DNA from: Gigantopelta aegis
Taxonomy: Eukaryota > Mollusca > Gastropoda > Neomphalida > Peltospiridae
Length of the DNA: 64,000 nucleotides
Direction: 5' to 3'
Assembly: GCF_016097555.1 (NCBI RefSeq)
Contig: NC_054704.1
Span: forward strand, 32,283,054-32,347,053
Shown here: positions 1 to 11,900 of the stretch, in pieces
Layout: the number at the start of each line of letters is the position of its first letter
How positions within the stretch are numbered: the stretch's first letter is position 1
Notes under the pieces: generated by a model
The model's database searches: none
What the model was told of the DNA's origin: nothing
Seen by the model: only the letters and a program-made list of their open reading frames with translations
Program-made: the position numbers and the translations under genes

Positions 1-96
1 TTAAACTAAAATTGTAAAGTGACAGATAAGTGTTGTATTTTCTCACACTAAGAGCAAAACAACAACATTATTTTGTCAAAGAACAAAATTACTGAC

Positions 97-3000
97 CTTG
101 AGCTTGTAGGTGGAAAACTTAACAAGTCTGGAGCTCCCTTAATGAAAGAGGAAATACTCTTCTCATCCTACAAAACATATATATATATATATAATATGAA
201 GATAAATAACTCACTTTGTTACAATGTAGAAACTTGGATTATTTTCTCTTTTCATTTGTACTTAACCTGACCTAACCAATATCATTTCCCCCTATTCCAT
301 TAGAGAGGGGCGGGATGCAGCCCAGTGGTAAAGTGCTCGCTTGATGCATGATCGATCCTTGTCGGTGGGCCCATTGGGTTATTTCTCGTTCCAGCCAGTG
401 CACCACGACTGGTATATCAAAGGCCATAGTATGTACAATCCTGTCTGTGGGATGGTGCATATAAAAGATCCCTTGCTGCTAATCGAAAAGAGTAGGCCAC
501 GAAGTGGTGACAGCAGGTTTCCTCTCTCAATATCCGTGTGGTCCTTAACCATATGTCTGACACCATATATAATTCCCCTTATTCCATTAGACATCCCAAG
601 AGCCAGTGAAATAAAATCTGCAATTGGGAAAAATGTCACTGGATGGAGGTCAGATTAACTTGAAAAGGAAGCACTGATTGATCAATTGTTCAGTTCTCCC
701 CAAGACCTAAAGCATACACCACCACCACCACCCCAAAAAACAACATAATAACCATTTTGTTTGGTATACTGCAATCACATTAGTATGGTGTCGATAAATA
801 TGATACATAATAGGCTTTGCACTATGTAGGGCCTTTGATATACTAGAAATGGAGATGGCTAAGTACTCTCAGTAGTCACCAATCCTAGCAGTAGTCAAAC
901 ACAATGCTTAGAAACATTGCTTCAACAATATATAGTCTTTGATCAATAGACTTCTCCCATCCCGAGTCAGGCCACCGATCTTATCGGAGGTCAGACTCTG
1001 GATGGGCGTGTTCGAAACCCTAGTGGTATATGAGCATGTTAAAGTAGTTATCCATCTATTTTTTGAGAGAGAGAGAGTACCATTAACATGCCCATGTATC
1101 GCTACGGTGTCAGGCATGTCTGTCACGGGCCACGTCTCTGGATAGCCAGTGGCCTGGTCTGGGACAGCATCCTTTTTTTGAGGCTACAATATTTCCAAGA
1201 ACCTCCACACAAAAGCTATTACCTCATCTAACTCCAAGAGATCCAGTGGGAGATTGAGTGACTCATCAGCGTACATCTCTTCTTGGTCAGGACCACAGAG
1301 AGGTTCTGGGTACAGGTCTTCAAAGTACTCATGCTTGTCTGAAAAAAGAGGAAAAAAATCATCAAGCAGTTCCAGTTAATATTATAAAATCATCAAGCAG
1401 TTCCAGTTAATATTATAATAAACTGAAATTTTAGAATTGCATTTTATTTTATACAAAACCAGAAGAATAACTAGTAGTAAACCCTTTGTTAAACCAATAC
1501 AATGCCAATGACATTCTTATTTCACACTGTTAATTCATATTTGTATGTTTCACTAGCAATGAATATTTTTGTGATGTAGAACTAGCTCATTCATATGTTT
1601 GAGACACCTGTGTTACATATTCCAAGTCATGTAAGTAAAACATACAACAATTTAACAAGTGTAACACAAACCTTCAATTACAGGATTGGAAGATGATTCT
1701 GGCCAAATCCTATCCAACTCAGGACCTGTAATCTGTTGCTTAGCAACCTTTTCTGAACGCCCATTTAAAAACACTCCTGAATTGAAAGAAATTTATCATA
1801 TCATATTTGTCATATAAATTTCATATTAAGTATATTATTAATTTTTTTACATCATTATAAATATTATGAAGTTTTTATTTTAAGTCTTAACATCATTGAT
1901 TTCTTTTTGGTGCCTCATCTGCAACACAATTCCACAGTTAACTTTTCAATTCTGTACTGCTTAACTTATGAGCACATAACTTAACAAATATTCAATACAT
2001 CCATTGTCTATAGTGAACCAACATCATGTTTGAACATCTTGTATCTACAGTAATGAAAGTAGGTCAAATAAATTATACATGCATGTTATAACAGTAAAAT
2101 TCACATCTTTAAGTTCAATGTTGTTAGAAGTAAATTAGTAATCAACACAATATAATGCATTTTTTCTTATAATATTTTGCATATATAATGTCCATCTTTC
2201 TTCAAGTTAGTTTTGGATATTTAAATGTTTTAAATATATTATTATGTAAGAAAGTTGCCACATATATAGGAGAGGGCCTCATAAGTTAGTGGACTTTTCC
2301 CAATCATTTTATTCTTTGTACAATAAAATATGTTTTCAATCAATCAATCAACTGACCCATAACAAACATTTTAAGAAGCATTCTCCTTTTCATTGGTGAC
2401 ACAAGAATGAGGTCATAGTCTCGCTGAGCCATTCGTCGAGAGAACATGGGCATCATCTTCATCAGATCAGCAGAGGTACTGCGGATGGAATCTTTCACAC
2501 TTTCTGCAAAAATTAACGACATATTACACATATTTACATATGAAGGTACATTTTTACAGTAAATGATTAAATTTATTGAAGTATTATGTTCAAGGATATA
2601 ACACATGAGGGCCACACAGTTTTATTTTTGTGATACATGAAAACAAGGTTAGTGGGACCAGATTTTAAAACATGGTATGTATAAAGTATTACTATACCAT
2701 GTTTGTTGTACTAAGAATATAACAAATATTACAGTGACCCAAACCATACTGAAAACAGTATATGAACAACATCAGAATTTTTTATCCAGTATTTTAACTG
2801 AATGTGAAACACAAGTCAGACAAAGTTTTTCTGTGATTATTTGATCCATAAAAAGTAGGTCACAGTGGTAAACTTCTGCATTTAACAAGTCTCCAGAATG
2901 TATTATGCTTGCCACTGGTTACACTATAGGGCTATGAGACATGGAGTGAAAACAAAAGTCGAATGTGTGGAATGCAATACAATGGCATGATTTGTCATCC

Positions 3001-5164
3001 ATGTTCAGCGCTGGAATTAAGATGCATAATGCTATTTCACTTTATTCCTTAGTCCGATTATCATCTAGTAAGTGTCGGGTACTTGGGTATGGGTCGAGTT
3101 TGACCCTCGAGTACTTGAGTCCAATGTACTCATGGAGGCTCTAGTACGTACCACCAAACAGAGACTTAGGTTCAAGTTTCTCATAGGCCAAGATCATTTC
3201 ATCTAGCAGATCCCACAGAGTCCCATGAAGAGCGTCGGACAGCAGTTCCGCTTCCCTCAGATAGGCATTAATCACCTGAATCTGTTGTGACAGCTCGTGC
3301 ACTGGTGCAAACATTGGATGCACACTGCGACACTTTTCTGTGAAGTAAAATGATTTTGGAGTTGAAAAATATCAATGAAAGTTTCACATATTTCTGGTTT
3401 GATTATAATGTACTTGATCATTATTACTAAACAAAATGTACAATATTTAAAGTTCTATTATATAAATTAAAAGGAAAAAAATCTATTTCACAAATCCGGT
3501 AATTGAAATAAAAGTCAGTTTTAAAAAAGAAAAAGAAAAAAAAGAAGAGATCATTAGTATACACATGTATATAAAAATCACAGTTGAAACATAAATAATG
3601 TTAAGTTATACAAGATTATTGTATAGAGTCATCTTTTCGGTCATCTTTTTAACTTCTAATAATTCAGTTTTAATAGTACTATATTTATTAAATTACGTTT
3701 TAATAGTACTATATTTATTAAATTCAGTTTTAATAGCTTTATATGATTTATTAATGTGGTGTTTTAAAAACAATATTAACAAGAGATAATAGAAAATACA
3801 AAAAAGTGAAACATTCAGCTAAATATATTACCAAGAATTGTTCTTCCTCTAAGCACTGCATTCATAAACTTGTTTGTTTCAAAGCTCAGCTGGTCAGCTC
3901 CTTGGTAATTCATCGCTGGCCAAATTGGAGGTTTACCACGTCTTCCACCACAGCATGAGTGAGCTATGATGAGATACACCAGAAACGCAAAGATCACAAT
4001 AGCCATGAAAACATTCAACGTGACCATCACCCATGATGCGTACGGCTCAACAAGCCATGGTGATGACACGTCTGATGGACGGACATTGGCAATACTGGCT
4101 CCAAACACAGCATCCCCAATGAGGCACAGGAAACAGATGATGAAAAGTAGGTTGAAGCTTAAGATCCTGAAAGGAAGGATGATGACAAAAAGAAGCCACA
4201 TCAAGATCAGCAGCACGGCTGTGGTTACTGCTTGTGGTAAAATGTATTCATACAGGGAAGCATACGCAATGAGAAGCAGCAGCTTGAAGATGTGCATGGC
4301 CGACCGGTAGTGAACACCATTCAGTCTGAAAGATGAAAATATGTGGAAGCCCTTCACCAACCAGATGACATCCAGTCCAGACATGTATTCCATTTCCTTC
4401 AACTGCAGGTAGCTCTCGTGGTGTTTGGACGTTGAACCCACAACCTCGTGTCTCGTTCGGTATATCATCCATGCTGGGAGGACAATGAACAGTGCCACAA
4501 TGATGACAAGTCCAAACAGTAAGTATGCCCAATGAATAGCACTGAAGCAGGTTAAATCATTCAAGACATCCACCGTGCCTGTACTTGTACAATGGAACAG
4601 TTTGAAAAAAACTGTTCCAATGGGTAGGGCAAGAATCTGACAAATAATTATGATTCCTCGTTCCATTTTAGCAGTATGGACCAAGAGATACGGCCGTCTT
4701 CTGTATCGCAGGATACAGTATACCACAATAAATGCTGTAAAAAGCAAGAAAATAAGAACACCCCAACCGAGAACCATGTAGTTGAATGAATAAGGTAACA
4801 CTGAACTGGGTATGTCATAGTTCTGAACACCTTTGAAGACTCCACTGCTAACCTTCACAAAGTCCCACACATCCAGGTTGAAAATTAAGATAAAGTTGGC
4901 ATAAGTTAACCACGCTGTTGGCCACACCCACTTCAAAGACATTGACTGCAATACGGCCAGTATCTGAAGTAGCTCCAAAACAAGAATCAGTGCATCTGAT
5001 CCAATGAGGGATGTTCTTCGTTTCCCCTTCATTTTGTAGAGTGGTCCATCTTCAATGTCCAGATGAGAAGGACCAGGTTTGTGATTCAGGTAAAGACGTG
5101 CTGATTTAACCCGACCAGTGGGCAGCAAAGGCTTGGCAACCTTATGTCGGTGAGCTTTATCCAT
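97..5164 (-). CDS. Polytopic membrane protein, unrecognised family (5' end complete, 3' end beyond left edge)
   Basis: Six exons join in phase on the minus strand: 5164-3832, 3337-3152, 2503-2357, 1776-1672, 1338-1223 and 167-97, each with GT/AG borders. They give 652 codons, and the last donor shows that the gene continues beyond position 1. Residues 1-55 are basic and cytosol-like. Residues about 56-403 hold eight or nine hydrophobic segments (near 56-76, 82-100, 127-152, 170-190, 211-235, 290-308, 310-332, 336-356 and 377-403). A polar tail follows with helical stretches, then an acidic part rich in Asp and Glu. An acceptor AG lies about 22 nt before the ATG, so a non-coding first exon probably sits near 5.65-5.83 kb, facing HYI. 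I do not recognise the family; the membrane block loosely recalls large TRP-like or EGF/TM proteins, which is only an impression. The exon structure is convincing, the function unknown. Confidence 0.8.
306..571 (+). repeat. tRNA-derived SINE, head 1 with tail 1, 3'-truncated
   Basis: The copy begins GGGGCGGGATGCAGCCCAGT with A-box-like CAGTGGTAAAGTGC and a weak B box. The shared body runs from CGTTCCAGCCAGTGCACCAC through AAAAGATCCCTTGCTGCTAA, and tail 1 (GTCCTTAACCATATGTCTGA) is cut short. Flanking near-identical repeats of about 19 bp ending TATTCCATTAGA (285-304 and 572-591) are the target-site duplication. Confidence 0.85.
940..1172 (+). repeat. tRNA-derived SINE of a third type, with GA-repeat and conserved 3' body
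   Basis: The head contains GGGCGTGTTCGAAACCC, a good tRNA B box. It is followed by GAGAGAGAGAGTACCATTAA and a body ending CTCTGGATAGCCAGTGGCCT. The body recurs at 61047-61146. The copy lies in intron 5 of the membrane-protein gene. Confidence 0.65.
1345..1411. repeat. Local tandem duplication, about 31 bp x 2
   Basis: The unit AAATCATCAAGCAGTTCCAG plus following bases is repeated directly, just upstream of exon 5 of the membrane-protein gene in transcription order. Confidence 0.8.
3650..3745. repeat. Local tandem repeat, about 33 bp, nearly three copies
   Basis: TTTTAATAGTACTATATTTA is repeated with slight changes in the first intron of the membrane-protein gene. It also creates a spurious hydrophobic reading frame. 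Confidence 0.7.
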
Positions 5165-5429
5165 GTTTTTATTTATGCTTTTAGTTCTGAAATTAAAAAG
5201 AAAGTATGTTATTAGTGATTAATATCTGGATTTTTTTCATCACGGAACTCGAAAATGATTGATGTAAATGTATTTGATGTCAAAATAGGATTGTTGTTGT
5301 ATTATAGCGGGAATCTTTGACTACTCTTTGGTGGGCAGCGATCGAAAGAAAATGACATAACTTGGTCTCGGACTGTAATGAGAGTGTATAACTGTCCAAA
5401 TGTCCGTCTAGCTCTCTTACAGTCAGAGT

Positions 5430-5634
5430 AGGCCATTAGTAACAAGGGATGTTTTATATGCACCATCCCACAGACTGGATAGCACATACCACAGTATTTG
5501 ATATACCAGTCGTGATGCACTGGCTGTGACAAGAAATAGCCCAATGGGCCCACCGACGGGGATCGACCCCTGACTGACCGCGCATCAAGCGAGCGCTTTA
5601 AGTTTAACACTGGACTACAGTACATCCCGCCCCT
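5430..5634 (-). repeat. SINE head 1 with body, tail missing
   Basis: On the minus strand it reads GGGGCGGGATGTA, then the head, the body CAGTGCATCACGACTGGTAT and CATATAAAACATCCCTTGTT. It lies between the divergent membrane-protein and HYI genes. Confidence 0.8.
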
Positions 5635-5639
5635 GCACT

Positions 5640-5911
5640 ACTCTTGATTACTCCACTATTAACAAGAAAACACTTGTATTATACTATTCAAAATCATCGT
5701 ATCATAATGTAATAACTATTTATAATTATTTCACATCATAATCTGCTATGTCTCTAATATTAGATCGATTAGAAAAACGTTTGTAAACATTTGACATAAA
5801 CAAGCACCTGCATGTATTCCTCCATCTTGTTTGATTACGTCACCTCGACAACAGCAAACCTCGCGAGAAGTCGTGCTAAAAGTAACCTTGACCTCTTGAC
5901 CTGTCACCCAT
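5640..5911. promoter_or_regulatory. Candidate bidirectional promoter between the membrane-protein gene and HYI
   Basis: The two genes diverge here with about 750 bp between their start codons. The segment has no clear TATA box. It contains CCATCTTG at 5822-5829 (YY1-like), TTACGTCAC at about 5836-5843 (CRE-like) and CTCGCGAGA at 5860-5868. The last is the core of the TCTCGCGAGA palindrome known from TATA-less and bidirectional animal promoters. A SINE occupies 5430-5634 just outside. The sites are seen in the sequence; promoter activity is inferred. Confidence 0.5.
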
Positions 5912-8900
5912 ATGTATTCTCGTGGAAGGCTTTCGTGGCGGTTTTGCAGAAAAATATCTCGAAATTATTTATCTGACATGTCTTTAAAATTTGCTGCCAA
6001 CTTGTCGTTTATGTTCCAAGAGGAACAAAATTTGTCAAAGCGATATAGAGCCGCTAAAGATGCAGGTTTTAAGTTCGTAGAAGTTGGTTTTCCTTATGAT
6101 TGCGGTGAATCGCTGGAAAGTATTGTCAATGCAAAAAAGGAGGCTGGCATTGAACAAGTGCTTGTCAATGCTTACCCGGGTAACGTTTTTCATTGAGATT
6201 TGATCTTAGTACCAAAATAAATAAAAAAATGCACTAACTGAATCGAATGATCAATGTCATGAATGTGACAAAAGACTGCGTCTCTGCTGGCGCGAACTAT
6301 AGATCTATAGGGACCGCGTAAATATGACAAGAATGATATTGATTGTTCGTTATACTGAAGAAATACATTTAAAAGAATAATAAAAAAAAAAAAAAAAAAA
6401 AAAAATCGGCCCTGACCCCCAAAATAAATATTTTGTAATTAGGGTAGGTAACTCCGTTTTGCAAAAAAAAAAAACCAAAAAAAAAAAAACGAAGTTTGGC
6501 ACACTCAAAATTGTAGGAATGTATTCATTATTTTCAAATAAAATACCTTCAATACCATTAATATAATCAGTATAATCGACTAATTGGTCATTATAATACC
6601 CATCCACCTCCAAGGGTTCAACATAAGAGAACGGCCATTTGTGTCGCATAAGCATATTATCATACAACATGTGGAATGTAATAAAACTCATTTGTGCATT
6701 ACAAATGAACAATACCATCATCGTCATGTGCCACATAGAGTAATCAGTAAAGTTCTCCTCATTTGTTACCTTCATTATCACAGCATTCAATTGTACTGAG
6801 TAAAGAGCATCAGTCGGCCATGGAAAAAGTGATGCACAGGTCAATGGTCAATATGTAAGAGGACAAAATGTGTACCATTAATGTTGTATGTCTGTCAAAA
6901 TGTCAACTTATGTGTGTGTTATATGAGAGATGGAGAGAAGAGAGAAGTAAGACGGGGGGGGGGGGAGAGGAAAAGAAGGACAGAGCAAGAGAGATAACAG
7001 ATGTATGTGTTAGGTTTTTGGAAATTTAGTTTCTTCATAATTACAAAATTTGGAATAATTAGACAATGCTTCATTGTTGGTTGTATGGCTTATTAGCCAG
7101 CCTGTCTTTGATTTTAAAAAACATAAGTTAGTGGCATTAAAAAACAAAATTACATCACCTTTGCTGTGTTACTGAGAATTATATACACATTTAGTGCTGT
7201 CATTGTCAAAGCATGGGCGTCAATCCGGCTTTAAAAGTGATGGGGACGTGTTAGTGTGTGTGTGTGTATGTGTGTGTGATAAAGGAATGTCAATGAAAAT
7301 AAAGCTACACATTAGTGGTTAAAACTTTTTTTGTTGTTGTTGTTGTTGTTGGTGGTGGTGGTGTTGCTTTTGCTATACGAAAAAGTGGGGGGGGGGGGGG
7401 ACATTTATATAGATTGTCCCCCTGCGTTGAAAACTGAGGGGGGCGTGTCCACTCTGTCCCCCACCGATCGACACCCATGTGTCAAAGGTGTGCAAACAGT
7501 GGTTTAATTGGTGAAACAAAGTAGTAGAATACATGTAGTTAGGATTTTAAAAAGTTTTTTTTACACATTAAGTATAATGTCAAAGTTGACATTTTTACCT
7601 GGGTCCCACTTTAGAATAGATTATAAGGCTGTGGTGTGTACTATCCTGTCTGTGGGATGGTGCATATAAAAGATCCCTTGATGCTAAATGAAAAGAGTAG
7701 AGTAAAGTGACAAATAACATAAGTTCTATATTTGTTATAAAGTAAAGTGACAAATAACATAAGTTCTATATTTGTTATAAAGTTTTATTAATGTATTTTA
7801 TACCTGTTACAAGTACTGGTATTCTTCCAATATTAAACAAATGTTTTATAGACGTTAACTTACATGTGCTTTTCAAACTTTGCATTCGGCAATGGTGTAC
7901 CGGAAACTTTAAAAAGGTGTAAATTTAATTCTACGACTAGCACTTGCATCTGCTGTAGAATTTATGTTTACACGCAAGAAGCACCTTATTCTCAAAGACT
8001 CTCGTAAATGTAAACGTAACTTAGTTGGACATAAATCTACGATTTAACACTCACCGGAGAAATGATGGCTACCGGGTAGATAACAAATGTGCAAAACGCA
8101 ATTTCGTTTGTCGTCTGCTAACAATAGCATCGCAAACGGCAAACCAGGACATTTTGGTATTGGTGAGGATCCACATTTTGGTACGAACTTCAGGACATTT
8201 CTTAAAAAGGAAAAGATAACTCAGGAGAAATTGGCCTAGTCGAAAACATCCGTTCAATCACCAACAAAAATATGTTAAATCCTTTGGCATTTGCCATCCC
8301 AAACTGCTTCAGTTATTGGAAATACTGCCAGTTTCTGTAAATAATAGTAACTAACGGCGATCGTGCTTGATTTATTATATATACACGACTTACGTGCAGC
8401 ATTGGTTGCAACCGGAGGCACTGTTATATTTACGTCCAACTTAACATGTAACTTGCGTTTTCGTTGTTTCGTGAATAGCTCTTCAGTCGTAGATTTAAGT
8501 TTACGTGTAAATCTAGGCTTACGATGTTTTGTGAATATGGGTCCTGGCTGGAGATGATATTATTGAACATGTTCTATATTTTGACAGTGCCGGATTGACC
8601 AGACTACGTCTTTGCTGCTACGATTTTGGTCTGGGGCTGTAAACAAATATAGCTCAAAATGTTGTAGACACTTTATATATATATATTTTTTTTGAAGTAT
8701 GGATTACTCTATATTAGCACAAATACATTATATATAGGCCTACTGTTAATTATTTAACTCAACACAAGTTACATAAAAAGGTATCACTGATAAAAAAAAA
8801 TATATATAAGCAGGCACAAGTACATAATATATAATAGTGAATTATTTTTCAACTAGTTATTATTATTTTATATTTTTTGCTCATACTGAAAGTGAAAAAA

Positions 8901-11900
8901 AAAATCTGCAAAGATTTATTTAAAAAAAAAAAGAAAAAAGTGTAAAGTAGTTTGCGTACATTGTAGATCTGGAACTGCAGACGATTTCGTCCTTTACATG
9001 TTGTTGACCAGTGTCACATGGGCACACACTTTGCTCTGTGTCACCACAAGAAAGTACAGCGCATGTGTCAAGTTTCTTTGTGTAGCGTTGGTACTAGTTA
9101 ACAACATATAAGTTTAATGTTCAGGGGTAGGAATTCTCCTCGTATCAGCTGTTTTCCTCTCATGGAACATTGCATTTCCTTGCATTTTAATCGTCCTTTC
9201 CTCCAAAAATGTCAGATGGCACAGATTTTAACCTAGGATTTCAAGAATTTCTGGGACCCCTCTAGACCCACCTCTGAATGTTAGATTAGCAATCTGAATA
9301 GTTGGCAGATTGAAAGTGATGTTGAGAGCTGTGGATACAGGTTTTCTGCTAGAGGAGGGTAAAATTACGTACATTAAAATCTTGGTAATTAATGTATACA
9401 TTTCTATAAGTTTTAGAAACATAGCAATTCATAAACAAAATTAAAATTCATCAAAGTACATAAAATGCAGTGTCCAATTTGAAAATCTGAATAAAGCTCA
9501 TAACCACCTAGTAGAGGCACTTATGATATATGTTTTATTTGTTCAGAACCACTTGGTTGGGATGGGAAAAAAGGAAAGGCATATTTGTCATGGTTGAACT
9601 GTAAACTGGTCAGATAAAATGTTAGCATTTTGGCAACAAATTTTAATTCATTAAGTTTCTAGAAATAACATTGGCAGATTTATAATTTTATTAGTTGTTC
9701 TCTGGCTCCCCAAAAGACAAAAAGTGTCTTTTTTAATTTAAAAATGTAATTTTAGTATAGCAATAGAAGATTCTATATATTAATTAGAGTGCTAGGATTT
9801 ACAAAATTATTTTTTATCTATTTTTTATTCTCTCCCACATATTATTTTTAGGTTAATTAAGGCGTTGTTATTTGCCAATTTGACATTATCTCTCCCCCCC
9901 CCCCCCCATAGACCTTGTGTCTTATTAGATGGCAATTAATTTTTAGGTGACCTCAAGAATGGTGAAATGGGTATAGCTGCTCTGCCACATAAACGAAAAG
10001 AATTCCAGGACAAGCTCGAGCTGTCTATACAGTATGCCAGAGCTCTAGACTGTAAACGGTATGACCAAATTTGTTTATTGTTAACAACTGAATTGATCAT
10101 TTATAAAAATGTTTGGGTTTATTATAAGCACCTTTTAAACATTTAATGACAGAACTTATGATTTGTTTATTCACAAAAGTTAATATATCCATAATTTAAA
10201 CACTATTTCAAATGTTTCTTAGAATATATATGTGTATGTGCACGCATGTGGATTATAAATGACTAAATACTTGTTTGTGTAGTGTAGTGGTTCACATCCC
10301 AGTATTTGCTGCCATTCAGTATAATTTAATTGATCAATGGGGACCTCTCTTACTACCCATTAACAACTGGGCGGAAATGGGGGTGGGGGGTATTTTTAAA
10401 AAAAAAAATTTTAATTTAACGACACACTCAACACATTTTATATATGGTTATATGGTGTCAGACATATGGTTAAGGACCACACAGATATAGAGAGAGGAAA
10501 CTCACTGTCGTCACTTAATGGGCTACTCTTTTCGATTAGCAGCAAGGGATCTTTTATGTGCACCATCCCACAGTCAGGATAGTACATACCACAGCCTTTG
10601 TTACACCAGTTCAACTGGGTGGATAAACCAGATGTAGCCGAGGCGTGTGCTTGGGACTGATTTATGATGTAATTGCTTCTGCAGTGGATTGAGGAAAATG
10701 TGTTGGGCAGTAAAATTGCTATTTCTGGCATCCCAAGTTAACACAAAAAAAGTTAGTTTATTAACGACACCACTAGATTTATTGGATATCAAAATGCTTG
10801 ATGCTTTTGACTTCATCTGTGCATTCATCTATTACACTATGTAATTCATGTATTGATGTGTTATTTATTGGTGGCTCTTTGACAATTGTAGAGCATGAAC
10901 ATGAAATGTATTTGATATTAAATTTGAAAACAAACTGTTTTATTGAATTTTTAATGATTTTGACTTCATTTGTGTATTCCTCTATTATACAAGAAACCCT
11001 TAACAATCTGTAATGCAAGACTAAATGTAATGAGAATATTTGAGCATTTCTATGAATATAACACTTTTTTTTTTTAGGGAAAAAAATATAAAAATTTGGC
11101 ATATGCATATTGGAATTTGTGAAAGAATTTGCAGATTGCCAATTTTTGGGTGAACATAAATTGTAACCCAGGTCCCACAGACTGGAATCATTCCTAGACT
11201 GACAACGCATAAAGCTTTACCACTGGGCTACATCCTGCCTCTCCCAAGTTAATATCATTTTCATTTATAATCATTTAATTTCAGTTTTTGATAACAAACC
11301 TTGTCATGCTTAATGTCTTTAAGTTAATGAATCTAAAATGTAATAATGGCTCTTAATTAAGATTACCATAGTCGGCTTTCTATTCCTGAGGTATATTTTA
11401 TTTATATGTAGTCTATTGTAACTAAATTTTATATTTTATGTTTATTTATTTATTCTACTAGAATGCATATACTGGCAGGACTCCAGCCTGTGTATGATGA
11501 CAAAACTATGGAAGAAGAATATCTAAACAACATAGAGTATGCAGCCACTAGGTTACAAAAGGTTTGTGTTCAAATGCAGGGCAAAGAGTGTGGCAAGTAA
11601 AATAACAAACAAAAGGGAGCAGGATTTAGCTCAGTTGGTTGAGTGCTCGCCTGAGGTGTTTGCGTCACAGTATCAAACCACCTCAGTGGATCCGTTCAAC
11701 TGATTGGATATTTTCTCGTTCCAGCCAGTGCACCACAACTGGACAAAAGCTGTGGTGTGTGCTTTCTAGTCTGTTGGAAAGTGCATATAAAAGATCCCTT
11801 ACTGCATTAGGAAAAATGTGGAGTTTCCTCCGATGACTACATGACAAAATTACCAAATGTTTGACATCCAATAGCTGATGATTAATTAATCAATTTGCTC

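Larger units (their letters stand above)
6180..9946. other. HYI intron 1: MITE and SINE fragment, otherwise no gene recognised
   Basis: This intron contains A/T homopolymers at 6380-6490, poly-G near 6954-6966, an hAT-type MITE (7212-7479), a SINE fragment (7628-7700), a 44-bp x 2 duplication (about 7697-7782) and a short-frame-rich region at 7850-8600 that I could not assign. No exon-like block with splice sites was found. Confidence 0.6.

Noticed and set aside
1184-1222. Read-through of exon 5 of the membrane-protein gene to a stop at 1184
   Set aside because: The GAG|GTAATA donor at 1222-1221 and an in-phase exon at 167-97 with good splice sites make splicing more likely. The short read-through form could still be a minor isoform.
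3966-4310. 114-codon plus-strand frame
   Set aside because: Antisense shadow of the first coding exon of the membrane-protein gene.
6350-6844. 164-codon minus-strand frame in HYI intron 1
   Set aside because: The C-terminal third is translated from poly-A/T. The rest has no recognisable family and no splice context. A small unknown exon cannot be fully excluded.
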